Part shown: piece by piece, positions 35,801 to 42,410 of the stretch
Layout: each line of letters begins with the position of its first letter
Numbering within the stretch: position 1 is the first letter of the stretch
DNA from: Pyxidicoccus sp. MSG2
GTDB lineage: Bacteria; Myxococcota; Myxococcia; Myxococcales; Myxococcaceae
Reading direction: 5' to 3'
Length of the DNA stretch: 64,000 nt
Assembly (NCBI RefSeq): GCF_026626705.1
Contig: NZ_JAPNKC010000001.1
Span: 10,998,001 to 11,062,000, forward strand
The notes under the pieces: model-generated
Databases searched by the model: none
What the model was told of the DNA's origin: nothing
What the model saw: the letters and a program-made list of their open reading frames with translations, nothing else
Position numbers and translations under genes: made by a program

Positions 35801-36054
35801 TCCGACAGCACCAGCGCCACCTCCGTTCCGCCTCCCGTGTCGCCCCGGTTGCAGACCGTCACCGTCGCGTTGAAGAAGCTGCCCGGCGTCGTGCTGGTGG
35901 GGCCGCTCAGCGCCGTCACCACGAAGTCAGGTCCTCCCAGCCCCTGCTTCGCTTCCTTCAGAGCGTCCGTGGAGGAATCTCCCGAGTTACACCCCACAGC
36001 CACGGAGGCCAGCGCGAGTGCGCCGGCCACCGTTCGTCCGATGTTTCGTCTCAT
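29893..36054 (-). CDS. Giant lipoprotein of sixteen CARDB-like repeats
   Basis: A 2053-residue surface lipoprotein: signal with lipobox VAVGC (Cys22), a short linker, then sixteen tandem repeats of about 127 residues (counted by their PDFVITSVTGPTS starts). Each repeat has a CARDB-like beta-sandwich pattern and two conserved Cys (VTVCNQG and GQCATV), probably one disulfide per repeat, and ends ELIEDNNSSSGYRIGVG. Repeats 3-13 are nearly identical at protein and DNA level (381-bp unit), the outer ones more divergent, which indicates recent expansion by unequal recombination. CARDB proteins serve adhesion. AGGGAGCAG precedes ATG 36054. Surface location and adhesion are inferred. Confidence 0.9.
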   Translation of the reverse strand: MRRNIGRTVAGALALASVAVGCNSGDSSTDALKEAKQGLGGPDFVVTALSGPTSTTPGSFFNATVTVCNRGDTGGGTEVALVLSDDSNLSIATDFWGGNEYLGYLPPGACDTRTVSVSPAPSEGAWYLGALADPYDIEFESDESNNSRLSGPMGVGYGPDFLVTAVEGPTSVQSGQSLAARVTVCNQGTTPGSSQVELYLSADEFIQPSGGPGPQEDMLVGGAPSDMLFPGQCATVPVQGQAYLPPPGTEGAYHLGAVVDPQHVQDELIEDNNTSSGYRIGVGLAPDFVITSVTGPTSVQDGQPITAQVTVCNQGTTSGDSQVELYLSEDGYIQPNTGPGPMEDSFVGSIPTGWLFQGRCATVSIQGQAWLPPQGLQGAYHLGAVVDPSNNLQELIEDNNSSSGYRIGVGSAPDFVITSVTGPTSVQNAQSLTAQVTVCNQGTSPGDAQVELYLSADATIRTNTGPGPMEDSFVGSIPTGWLFQGRCVTVSIQGWANLPPPGTEGAYHLGAVVDPSNNLQELIEDNNSSSGYRIGVGSWPDFVITSVTGPTSVQDGQPLTAQVTVCNQGTQSGEALVELYLSTDATIRPNTGPGPMEDSFVGGIPSGWLYQGQCATVPVQGWAYLPPPGLQGAYHLGAVVDPSNNRLELIEDNNSSSGYRIGVGSWPDFVITSVTGPTSVQDGQPLTAQVTVCNQGTQSGEALVELYLSTDATIRPNTGPGPMEDSFVGGIPSGWLYQGQCATVPIQGSAYLPPPAFQGAYHLGAVVDPSNNRQELIEDNNASSGYRIGVGSAPDFVITSVTGPTSVQDGQSLTAQVTVCNQGTQSGDALVELYLSTDATIRPNTGPGPMEDSFVGGIPSGWLYQGQCATVPVQGWAYLPPPGLQGAYHLGAVVDPTNNRQELIEDNNASSGYRIGVGSAPDFVITSVTGPTSVQDGQPLTAQVTVCNHGTQPDSSFVEIYLSADATIRTNTGPGPMEDSYVGGASTDMLFPGRCATVPVQGWAYLPPPGLQGAYHLGAVADPSNNRQELIEDNNSSSGYRIGVGNAPDFVVTSVKGPTSAQDGQFLTAQVTVCNQGTSSGDAQVELYLSTDATIRPNTGPGPIEDAFVGSIPTGWLMQGQCATVQVTGPAYPPPPGLQGAYHLGAVVDPSNNRQELIEDNNSSSGYRIGVGNAPDFVITSVTGPTSVQDAQSLTAQVTVCNHGTQSGDAMVELYLSADSVIRTNTGPGPMEDSFVGSIPSGWLMQGQCATVSIQGSAYLPPPGLQGAYHLGAVVDPYNNHQELIEDNNASSGYRIGVGNAPDFVITSVTGPTSVQDGQPLTAQVTVCNHGTQPDSSFVELYLSANATIRPNTGPGPMEDSFVGGSPTDMLFPGRCATVPVQGWAYLPPPGLQGAYHLGAVVDPSNNRQELIEDNNTSSGYRIGVGNAPDFVITSITGPTSVQDGQSLTAQVTVCNQGTQSGDSQVELYLSTDATIRTNTGPGPMEDSFVGNMPTGWLYPGQCATVPIQGSAYLPPPGLQGAYHLGAVVDPTNNRVELIEDNNASSGYRIGVGNAPDFVVTSVKGPTSVQDGQSLTAQVTVCNQGTTSGDSQVELYLSADATIRTNTGPGPMEDAFVGNVPTGWLMQGQCATVQVTGPAWLPPPGLQGAYHLGAVVDPSNNRLELIEDNNASSGYRIGVGNRPDFVITSVTGPYSVKPNTSFSASVVFCNRGQQSGTVDVDLYLSADSVIRPPEAPLPPEDFFLGTVPGVTLTAGQCVSRSVSAISPGVMDGAYSLGAVADPRNNSLELIEDNNLLTGNRIGVGNLPDFVVTAVTGPYSVRQGNTFSTSVTVCNRGQQSGTADVDLYLSSDNTIRPPVPYLPIEDTYLGTVTGISLNVGACASRTLTVTAPGGPDGAWFLGAVVDPAGSRAELIEDNNTLAASRIGVGNKPDLVITSVTSASSVRQGAAFTVSFTVCNRGQAAAVTDVDLFFSSDNVIRPPVAPLPPEDFLLGTVTGVSLNAGQCVTRSRSVNAYAPTTGSWYVGAAADTYGAVSEFLEDNNSLAGTLVSVTP
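31000..35250. repeat. Tandem array of ~381-bp repeats within the CARDB gene
   Basis: Eleven nearly identical in-frame units, each about 381 bp (for example units beginning near 33572, 33953 and 34334). Adjacent units around 33.8-34.6 kb differ at only a few positions. The array is prone to slippage or collapse in assemblies, so the true copy number may differ. Outer, more divergent units extend to about 29900 and 35950. Confidence 0.85.
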
Positions 36055-36142
36055 GCGTGTCTGCTCCCTGGGCTGTCTCTACTGCAGCCCTACAAGTCTG
36101 CTGGATTGCCCGCGAAAGCGGAATGAGTAGGTTTCTCCGGGT

Positions 36143-36460
36143 ATGAGTCGCGGCCCCAGGCCCATGCGGGCGAGCAGGGGAGGGCCCGGGGTGTCCCCCC
36201 GGCGCGGCACGCGAGGAACCCAACGGCTGGCGCTGATGAGCGCGGGGTTGCGCTTCGCCGTGGGCCTGCGCGCAGGTGGCAAGGGCGTTGCACTGCTGGA
36301 ACACGAGAGCCGGGGCCTGGTGCGCCCCGCGCAGATTCTGCGTGAGCCAGGAAGAGAGGTGCAGCCCGTGCGGAGACTGGAGGTCGTGATCGGGTGGATC
36401 CAGGGCCTGGAGGGTGCCCGCGAAGGGCGCCGCGCCGCGCAGGTGGAGGCGAGGTCATGA
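36143..36460 (+). CDS. Hypothetical protein coupled to CBS gene
   Basis: A 105-residue basic protein (many Arg, Gly), no signal peptide and no family recognised. The later part (LMSAGLRFAVGLRAGGKGVALLEHE) has a weak beta-strand pattern. The reason to call it is its end: the TGA at 36458-36460 overlaps the ATG of the CBS-domain gene at 36457 (ATGA), the coupling seen in other operons of this window. The ribosome-binding site is weak and the length is short, so it could be a chance frame. Confidence 0.5.
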   Translation: MSRGPRPMRASRGGPGVSPRRGTRGTQRLALMSAGLRFAVGLRAGGKGVALLEHESRGLVRPAQILREPGREVQPVRRLEVVIGWIQGLEGAREGRRAAQVEARS

Positions 36461-36927
36461 AGCAGGCGGCCTCATGGGCCAGCATGCCTCCGGAGGAGTT
36501 GCTGCGGCGCATGCTCGCGCCGCTCACCGAGGTGATGTCCCACCCGGTGGTGTGCGTGGGCCCGGACGACCCCGCGGAGGTCGCGCTGCGGCTGCTCGTG
36601 GAGCACGGCATCAGTGGCCTGCCCGTGGTGGACGCGCAGCGCCGGCCCATCGGCATGCTTTCTCGCGCGGACCTGCTCGAGGAGCGCCTGGAGGCCCTCA
36701 CCGAGGGTGAGTTCGGCCCGCGCCCTCGCGTGTGCGACCTGATGACCCAGCAGGCCATGTCCCTGCCGGAGACCGCCCTGGTGCGCGAGGCCGCCGCGCT
36801 GATGTCCTCCTATGGCGTGCACCGTGTGCCCGTGCGGTCCCCAGCGGGGGAGCTCGTGGGTATCGTGTCCACGCTGGACGTGCTGCGGTGGCTCGCCGCG
36901 CCCGAGGGGCTGAGCACCGTCAGGTAG
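36457..36927 (+). CDS. CBS-domain pair protein
   Basis: A 156-residue protein with two CBS domains forming a Bateman module: VMSHPVVCVGPDDPAEVALRLL...GISGLPVVDAQRRPIGMLSRADLL and CDLMTQQAMSLPETALVREAAALM...GVHRVPVRSPAGELVGIVSTLDVLRWL. Stand-alone pairs bind adenine nucleotides or SAM and regulate partners; none is named here. It overlaps the upstream small frame by four bases and stops 89 bases before the amidohydrolase start. Confidence 0.9.
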   Translation: MKQAASWASMPPEELLRRMLAPLTEVMSHPVVCVGPDDPAEVALRLLVEHGISGLPVVDAQRRPIGMLSRADLLEERLEALTEGEFGPRPRVCDLMTQQAMSLPETALVREAAALMSSYGVHRVPVRSPAGELVGIVSTLDVLRWLAAPEGLSTVR

Positions 36928-37016
36928 TGCGGCAGGCCTGGAGGGGCGCATGGACAGCGCACGCCGAGGTGCTGTTCATTGTCTGTCTCCTTCCTCCTCG
37001 AGCCCCACGAGCCCCG

Positions 37017-38351
37017 ATGACGAACACCCTCTTCCGCAACTGTCACGCGCTCGTGCCCGGTGAGCGCGGTGAGCCCACCCTCGCGCGCAACCAGGACATC
37101 GTCGTCCGGGGCAACCGCATCACCGCCATCCGCCCCACCGGCCAGGCCCCCGAGCCCGACCTCGACATCATCGAGGCCCACCAGCAGCTCGCCATGCCCG
37201 GCCTCATCAACACCCACTCCCACGTGCCCATGGTGCTCTTCCGCGGCCTCGCCGAGGACGTCCCCATCGAGCGCTGGTTCAACGAGTTCATCTGGCCCCT
37301 CGAGAGCAACCTCTCCGAGGAGGCCGTGTACTGGGGCATGCAGCTGGGCCTCATCGAGATGATCGAGGGCGGCGTCACCACCGTCGCCGACCACTACTTC
37401 TTCATGGATCAGGCGGCTCGGGCCGTCCAGGACGTCGGCACCCGCGCCCACCTGGGCTGGGCCGTGTTCGGCAGCAGGGGACACAAGGCGCTCGAGGAGA
37501 GCGCCGACTTCGCCCAGCGTTGGAACGGCGGCGCCGACGGTCGCATCACCACCTGCATGGCGCCGCACGCCCCGTACACCTGCGATGACGACTTCCTGCG
37601 TGCCTCCGTGGAGCACGCGAAACGGCTGGGCCTCGGCATCCACATCCACGCCGCCGAGGACATGAACCAGACCCGCGCCAGCCTGGAGCGGCGGAACATG
37701 ACGCCCATCCAGGTTCTCGATGAGACGGGCGTGCTCAGCGTCCCCACCATCATCGCCCACGGCTGCGGCCTCATGCCCGAGGACATCGAGCGCCTGAGCC
37801 GCTACCGCGACCATGTGGGCATCGCGCACGCGCCGAAGACCTACCTCAAGCTGGCCATGGGCCTGACTCCCATCCCCGCGCTGCGCAGGGCCGGCATCCC
37901 CGTGGGCCTCGCCACCGACGGAGCCGTCAGCAACAACACGCTCGACATCCTCGAGAGCCTCCGCCTCATGGCCATGCTGCAGAAGCACGACGCGCGCAAC
38001 CCCGAGGTGCTCCCCATTCCCGAGGCCCTCGACATCGCCACGCGCGGCAGCGCGGCCGTGCTTGGAATGGGCGACCGGCTCGGCCAGCTCGCCCCCGGCT
38101 TCCTGGCCGACATCATCCTCGTGGATACGAGCGGCGCGCACTGGCAGCCGCCCCACAACCTCGCCGCCGGGTTGGTCTACAGCGCTCGCGCCAGCGATGT
38201 GCGGACGGTGATGGTCGACGGCCGCGTCATCATGCGGGACCGCCGCCTCCTCACCCTCGACAAGGCCCGCGTCCTCGCCGAGGTGGCCCGCCACATGGAG
38301 CACCTGGCGCGTCGTGTCCCCGAGGCTCGCATCCAGGTCTACAAGCCGTAG
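37017..38351 (+). CDS. Amidohydrolase (MTA/SAH deaminase-like)
   Basis: A 444-residue metal-dependent amidohydrolase of the MtaD/SsnA/TrzN group. Motifs: GLINTHSHVPM with H67 and H69 (metal ligands), HIHAAED (third His and catalytic Glu region), IAHGCGL and ATDGAVSNN (catalytic Asp). The N-terminal and C-terminal strands form the usual beta-sandwich subdomain (LAPGFLADIILVD near 365). The enzymes deaminate S-adenosylhomocysteine, methylthioadenosine, guanine or related rings; the exact substrate cannot be read from the sequence. The ATG at 37017 follows the CBS gene by 89 bases. Confidence 0.85.
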   Translation: MTNTLFRNCHALVPGERGEPTLARNQDIVVRGNRITAIRPTGQAPEPDLDIIEAHQQLAMPGLINTHSHVPMVLFRGLAEDVPIERWFNEFIWPLESNLSEEAVYWGMQLGLIEMIEGGVTTVADHYFFMDQAARAVQDVGTRAHLGWAVFGSRGHKALEESADFAQRWNGGADGRITTCMAPHAPYTCDDDFLRASVEHAKRLGLGIHIHAAEDMNQTRASLERRNMTPIQVLDETGVLSVPTIIAHGCGLMPEDIERLSRYRDHVGIAHAPKTYLKLAMGLTPIPALRRAGIPVGLATDGAVSNNTLDILESLRLMAMLQKHDARNPEVLPIPEALDIATRGSAAVLGMGDRLGQLAPGFLADIILVDTSGAHWQPPHNLAAGLVYSARASDVRTVMVDGRVIMRDRRLLTLDKARVLAEVARHMEHLARRVPEARIQVYKP

Positions 38352-38445
38352 CCGCTACCAGGACAGTAGGATTTCTCGAGTTCCGTCCTGTATACGCGGC
38401 TACCTCTCGCCATCTGCCGAGAGGCATTGGAGGTTACGACACGTG

Positions 38446-38973
38446 ATGGGGATGCGCTGGATGCTGAGCTGGACTCTTCCGCTGGTGGCCCTGAGCACTC
38501 CAGAGGCACCGCGGCCCGTGGCGCTCGCCTACCAGCCGGCGAGCTGTGACCCGGAGAAGGAGCTGCGGTGCATGTGCGTGGGGAGCGTGGGCTCGGCGGA
38601 GGCGGCGCTGAAGGAAATCGGCCTGGACGCGCAGGTCATCCGTACGAGCGGCGTGCCCTGCATCCAGGGCGACTTCGACCGCGACGGCAATCCGGACTAC
38701 GCATTCCTGGGCCCCGGCTACTCGGCGTGCAATGGCGCCGCTCCCGTGCGCATCGTCTTCACGAAGAAGGGGCTCGTGCGGGAGGTCCAGTCGCTTCCCC
38801 GCATGATGAGCTGCTTCCAGCTCTACCGCCCGCACAAGAAGACCGGTCGTGACGGCGTGCCGGCCACGAAGCGGGACGCGCTGGTCGACTGGGGGGAGGG
38901 CAACAACACCTGGTTCTACCGCTACGACGGCAAGCGCTGGCTGGCCACGAGCCATGCGTCCGAGGCGAACTGA
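38446..38973 (+). CDS. Secreted hypothetical protein with Asp-rich VCBS-like turn
   Basis: A 175-residue protein with a signal peptide (MRWMLSWTLPLVALSTPEA) and Cys at PASCDPEKELRCMCVG, GVPCIQGDF, YSACNG and MMSCFQLY, suggesting disulfides. GDFDRDGNPDYAFL has the Asp-rich calcium-type turn seen in FG-GAP/VCBS repeats, but only one copy is present. No family named. GGAGG lies 9-12 bases upstream of the GTG/ATG at 38443/38446, so the start is uncertain by one codon. Confidence 0.7.
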   Translation: MGMRWMLSWTLPLVALSTPEAPRPVALAYQPASCDPEKELRCMCVGSVGSAEAALKEIGLDAQVIRTSGVPCIQGDFDRDGNPDYAFLGPGYSACNGAAPVRIVFTKKGLVREVQSLPRMMSCFQLYRPHKKTGRDGVPATKRDALVDWGEGNNTWFYRYDGKRWLATSHASEAN

Positions 38974-39126
38974 CGTGTTCTCCGCCGCGCTTCTCCAAGA
39001 GCTTCCCGGCCTTCCTGGACAGCGTGAAGAAGGGCTGAGGTGGACTCCCCCCTGTCACGACATGCATGATTCCAGATTCACCCGGCGTGAATTCATCTCC
39101 GTCCGGGTCACCCCCAAGGATCGCGC

Positions 39127-39486
39127 ATGAACTGGAAGACGAACGTCGTGATCGCAGCCGCCCTGTCCCTCGTGGTCATCTCCTGCGGCCCGAGCGAGCT
39201 CCCGGAAGAAGGCGAGGCTCCCATCTCCACGGAGCAGATCTCCCAGGACATCGGCGCGTCGCCGTCGTGTCCCAGCTCCTACGGCAACTACACCGGGACC
39301 CTCCAGAGCAGGACGGACGTGCTCACCGCCTGCGGAGGTTGCACCACCCGCCTCGGCGCGAAGCCGGGCATCCGAACCGCCCGTTACGAGCGCTGCTGCA
39401 CCTACTACGTCGCCACGGAACAGACGACGTGTGGCGCCTGGAAGCTCATCGAGGACGCGTGCACCTCGTGCGCGACTCCGGATTGA
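39127..39486 (+). CDS. Small Cys-rich lipoprotein
   Basis: A 119-residue predicted lipoprotein (LVVISC, Cys20), with mature sequence rich in Cys near its end: CPSSYGN, TACGGCTTRL, RYERCCTYYVA, TTCGAW, DACTSCATPD (eight or more Cys, forming disulfides). This fits the small Cys-rich lipoproteins that are abundant in myxobacteria; no function is assigned. AAGGA seven bases before the ATG. Convergent with the YdeI-like gene that ends at 39524. Confidence 0.78.
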   Translation: MNWKTNVVIAAALSLVVISCGPSELPEEGEAPISTEQISQDIGASPSCPSSYGNYTGTLQSRTDVLTACGGCTTRLGAKPGIRTARYERCCTYYVATEQTTCGAWKLIEDACTSCATPD

Positions 39487-39523
39487 CGACGTGCGCAGGC
39501 GGTTGCCGCGCACGCTGAAGGCC

Positions 39524-40111
39524 TCACGGCCCCTTGGACTCGAGCGAGTCGACGATGCGGCGCAACTGATTCGCACGACCTGTCGCGGTGCGCGCCGTCA
39601 CGACCTCCAGGATGAGCGCGTATCGCCGCGTCTTGCCGAGCGCCTCGAAGGCACGCGCGGCCCGGGGATTCGCGGACAACGCGGCCGCCAGGTCGCTGGG
39701 GACCGTGGCGTTTCGCTGCGACTCGTAGGCCGCGGCCCAGCGCCCATCGGCCTTGGCGGCCTCGACCTCGGCGAGCCCCGCCGGTCGCATCCTGCCCGCG
39801 GCGAGCAACGCCTCGACCTTCCGCACATTCACGCGGGACCAACGGCTGCGCGGCCGGCGCGGCACGTACTTCTGGAGATAGAAGCGCTCGTCGAGTGACT
39901 TCCGCTGGCCGGATATCCAGCCGAAGCAGAGCCCCACGTCCACTGCTTCGTCGTCCGTCAGCGAGGCGATGCCCGTCCCTTTCTTGGCGAGCTTCAGCCA
40001 GACCCCAGCGCGAGCGCCGCCGTTCTCCTCGAGCCACGCCTCGAACCGCGCCGCGCCGCGAAACGCCCTCACCGGGGCCTCGTCGACGGCCCCTCGCTCA
40101 GCGCGCGCCAT
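39524..40111 (-). CDS. YdeI/OmpD-associated family protein
   Basis: A 195-residue protein of the YdeI/OmpD-associated (bacteriocin-protection-like) family: RFEAWLEENGGARAGVWLKLAKKG, DEAVDVGLCFGWISGQRKSLDE, and YVPRRPRSRWSRVN, followed by KVEALLAAGRM and a C-terminal helical region. Homologues are small, cytoplasmic and poorly characterised. CGGAG eight bases before ATG 40111. It is separated by 326 bases from a divergent membrane protein gene. Confidence 0.88.
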   Translation of the reverse strand: MARAERGAVDEAPVRAFRGAARFEAWLEENGGARAGVWLKLAKKGTGIASLTDDEAVDVGLCFGWISGQRKSLDERFYLQKYVPRRPRSRWSRVNVRKVEALLAAGRMRPAGLAEVEAAKADGRWAAAYESQRNATVPSDLAAALSANPRAARAFEALGKTRRYALILEVVTARTATGRANQLRRIVDSLESKGP

Positions 40112-40437
40112 GGCGGGCTCCGAGGACGTCGAGGGAGTGATGCTTGAACATGAAGCGGGTCGCCGCCCGTGGGTCGTCCGACCAGAGGAGGAGGGTGCTC
40201 ATTCCGCGCAAGAAGGTCATGGGTCTCTCGTGCCCTGGCCGCATCTTGCTCGCGACCCGGTGATCATCTCCTCCCCAAAGTTACAAAATGAGTCGCGTTT
40301 GAAGCGCGCCCTCGTGTTCGGCGACATCTTCTCCGCGCTCTGAGCGGCGGCCCCCATTTCTGTCGGGAACGTGACTGCCCCTGCGACAGGGGGCCGGGAG
40401 GCTCCGGGCCGGTGCTCGTGCGACGCTGGGCGCTCGC
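40112..40437. other. Intergenic region between divergent genes
   Basis: Contains no convincing frame, RNA gene or repeat. An AT-richer patch near 40275-40300 may hold the promoters for the two divergent genes, but I see no clear -35/-10 pair. Confidence 0.4.
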
Positions 40438-40812
40438 ATGAGCACCTCCTCTCCATCTCCGCCCGACGAGTCCTCCAGGCTCGCGCTCGACAACACCCAC
40501 ATGGCGGCGACGCGGACCCTGTTCTCGCTGGTGAGGACAGGGGCGGGGATTGCGGGCGGAGGCGCGCTCGTCACCGACCTGCTCATCAAGGGATGGCCAC
40601 GCTGGGTGGTCCTCACGCTCTCCTCCGCCTTCGTCGTCCTCGGCTACTCTCTGATGTGGTCGGCCTTGAAGACGGGCAGGCGCCTGCGCGCGCAGGTCGA
40701 GGTCAAGCAGCACGGAGAAGCGTTCCTGTTCCCGCTCCGCAAGGTCACGGTCTGGACGCTGTCCCTGCAGTTCCTGATTCTGACGGTGCTGGTGCTCTAT
40801 TTCCTCGGCTGA
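40438..40812 (+). CDS. DUF202/YidH-like membrane protein
   Basis: A 124-residue inner-membrane protein with three hydrophobic segments (LVRTGAGIAGGGALVTDLLI, WVVLTLSSAFVVLGYSLMWSAL, WTLSLQFLILTVLVLYFLG) after a soluble start with SSRLALDNTHMAATRTLFSLVRTG, the D-x-T-x-x-A-x-x-R-T-x-x-x-x-x-R-T-G signature of DUF202. Function unknown. No operon partner is visible: the next gene lies 127 bases downstream. Confidence 0.78.
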   Translation: MSTSSPSPPDESSRLALDNTHMAATRTLFSLVRTGAGIAGGGALVTDLLIKGWPRWVVLTLSSAFVVLGYSLMWSALKTGRRLRAQVEVKQHGEAFLFPLRKVTVWTLSLQFLILTVLVLYFLG

Positions 40813-40939
40813 CGCCTCGCATGTGCACGGTCGCCAGGTGCGCAGGGGCGAGTGACAGTTCCAGGGGCCTGGGGTGTTCATCATCCCGATACGGCCCCGC
40901 GGGCGACCGCCGTCACTCCGCCATGAAAGGGGGACCCAC

Positions 40940-41476
40940 ATGTTTCCTGAATCCGGGATCAGCAACCTCGCCGCCGTCGCGCTGGCGACCGTCGCGACCC
41001 TGGCCTCCGCGGCCGGGGCGACCGTCCCAGCGCCGTCCGCCTTCTTCCTGTCCCGCAGCGAGAACCGGAACCAGGTCCACTACGCCCTGCGCCTGGACGA
41101 GGCCTGCCGCCCCGTGGGGACGCGTCCCGTGCAGGTGTACTGGCGGATGTTGGAGCGCGGGGAGTCGGAGGTAGAGGACCTGCTGGGGGCCGAGCAACCC
41201 GTATATGGGCTGGAGGACCCGCAGCCGGTCGACGCCACCGCTGATGGCTGGCGAGTGCAGGTGCGCCTGCGGGCCTTTCCCTCGCGCCCCATCGACATCA
41301 CCACCGCGCGGGTCGACGGCGAATGCCAGGTCCAGGCCTGGACGAAGCTGGGCAACAGCGTCTCCCGGCTGGAGCACGTCTTCGTGAAGACGTCCTGGCC
41401 CTTCTCGGTCGACTTCGTGCGGCTGGATGGCGTGGGTCCGGAAGGACAGCCAGTCCATGAGCTGATCCGCGAGTGA
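40940..41476 (+). CDS. DUF4833-like exported protein
   Basis: A 178-residue secreted protein with a signal peptide (NLAAVALATVATLASAAGA). PSAFFLSRSENRNQVHYALRLDEACRPVGTRPVQVYWRML is the DUF4833 pattern (F-x-x-x-R-x-x-N-x-N...Y-x-L) and DITTARVDGECQVQAWTKL follows. The role is unknown. AGGGGGAC precedes ATG 40940. Lies alone between the DUF202 gene and a Cys-rich lipoprotein. Confidence 0.75.
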   Translation: MFPESGISNLAAVALATVATLASAAGATVPAPSAFFLSRSENRNQVHYALRLDEACRPVGTRPVQVYWRMLERGESEVEDLLGAEQPVYGLEDPQPVDATADGWRVQVRLRAFPSRPIDITTARVDGECQVQAWTKLGNSVSRLEHVFVKTSWPFSVDFVRLDGVGPEGQPVHELIRE

Positions 41477-41572
41477 GGTGAGATTCCCTACACCTATACA
41501 GGTGCAACTCCATGGCGGAATGGGCGCATATCGTGATTCGATGCCGCTCAACCCCTCAAGGAGAGACACGCC

Positions 41573-41953
41573 ATGAAGAGCTTCCTGGGTGTGCTGACGG
41601 TGCTCGTCGTCCCGGTGCTGGTGGCCTGTGGTGGAGTGGAACCTGTCGAGGCGCCGGAGCTGGGGCAGGAGTCGAGCGCCCTTGTCACGTGCACACAGAC
41701 CTGTCCGAATGGCTCGACGGTGTCTTGTGAGGGGAATACCTGTTCTGTGCAGGCGGACTCCGTCGAGTGCGATGGCCTCTACAACATCTGTTTCACGCCC
41801 ATCCCCATCTGTGGGCTGAACAATCGCTGCAGCAAGCTCGCGGGGACTCCGTGTTCGCCCGTCGGCGGGTCGCGGAGCTGCTGTCTGCCGGGCCACCCCA
41901 ATCCCAATTGCTTCTGCACGCCCCTTGGCGTCTGGGCCTGCAGCGCGTTGTGA
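41573..41953 (+). CDS. Small Cys-rich lipoprotein
   Basis: A 126-residue predicted lipoprotein (LVAC, Cys19). About fourteen Cys in the mature part (CTQTCPNG, CEGNTCSVQ, CDGLYNICF, CGLNNRCSKL, CCLPG, CFCTPL, ACSAL), so it is probably knotted by disulfides. Same general type as the gene at 39127 but not alignable by eye. CAAGGAGAG precedes the ATG. No function can be given. Confidence 0.8.
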   Translation: MKSFLGVLTVLVVPVLVACGGVEPVEAPELGQESSALVTCTQTCPNGSTVSCEGNTCSVQADSVECDGLYNICFTPIPICGLNNRCSKLAGTPCSPVGGSRSCCLPGHPNPNCFCTPLGVWACSAL

Positions 41954-42133
41954 CGCGCCCGGGGCAGTGTGTGCGCCAATCCTGACGCGCTGCACGCGCG
42001 AATGGGAGCGCCGCAGCTTGGGCGTGTCCGCAAAATCGGTCGAGGCCCGCCCGATGTTGGCGAGCCTTCTCTGCTGACGGGCCGCGACGGGCGTGAGCAA
42101 CTCACGCTCGCAACCGGTGCGCGTGGGCGCCGG

Positions 42134-42394
42134 TCAGTTGCAGCGATTCGCTTGCTCGTTGCATGAGTTGACACACCCCAGGGTATCGAAGTCGGTCTCC
42201 GTGTTGGCGGGCTCGTTGTCAGGGGAGCTCTCGGGAAAGCGGCGGGGAGCGCTGCCGGCCGGCTGGCAGGTGCCGAGGCAGGCGTTGTCCTGACTCCGGC
42301 ACGGCGCCGGCATGTCCGAGGTGCTGAGCGTCGCGCAGCCGGTGAGGCCGAGGACCACACCCGCCAGCTGCGCGATGCGGAGAGACCGCTTCAT
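42134..42394 (-). CDS. Small lipoprotein of unknown function
   Basis: An 86-residue lipoprotein (LGLTGC, Cys20) with Cys at PAPCRSQDNACLGTC and LGCVNSCNEQANRC, a pattern of C-x-x-x-C-x-x-x-x-C that suggests a small disulfide-rich domain. Transcribed leftwards 16 bases after the end of the next lipoprotein gene (42411), so probably its operon partner. The ATG 42394 is preferred to 42448 as it starts the signal peptide. Confidence 0.72.
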   Translation of the reverse strand: MKRSLRIAQLAGVVLGLTGCATLSTSDMPAPCRSQDNACLGTCQPAGSAPRRFPESSPDNEPANTETDFDTLGCVNSCNEQANRCN

Positions 42395-42410
42395 CTTCCC
42401 GAGGCGCAGA

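Noticed and set aside
29893..36054. Regular repeats that might suggest a CRISPR array
   Set aside because: The unit is 381 bp, in frame, coding and without unique spacers.
29869..36126. Two very long open frames (1313 and 763 residues) on the plus strand opposite the CARDB gene
   Set aside because: They are mirror frames of the tandem 381-bp repeats; composition is Val/Gly/Asp/His-rich and repetitive, with no start signals. The minus-strand lipoprotein with signal peptide is the real gene.
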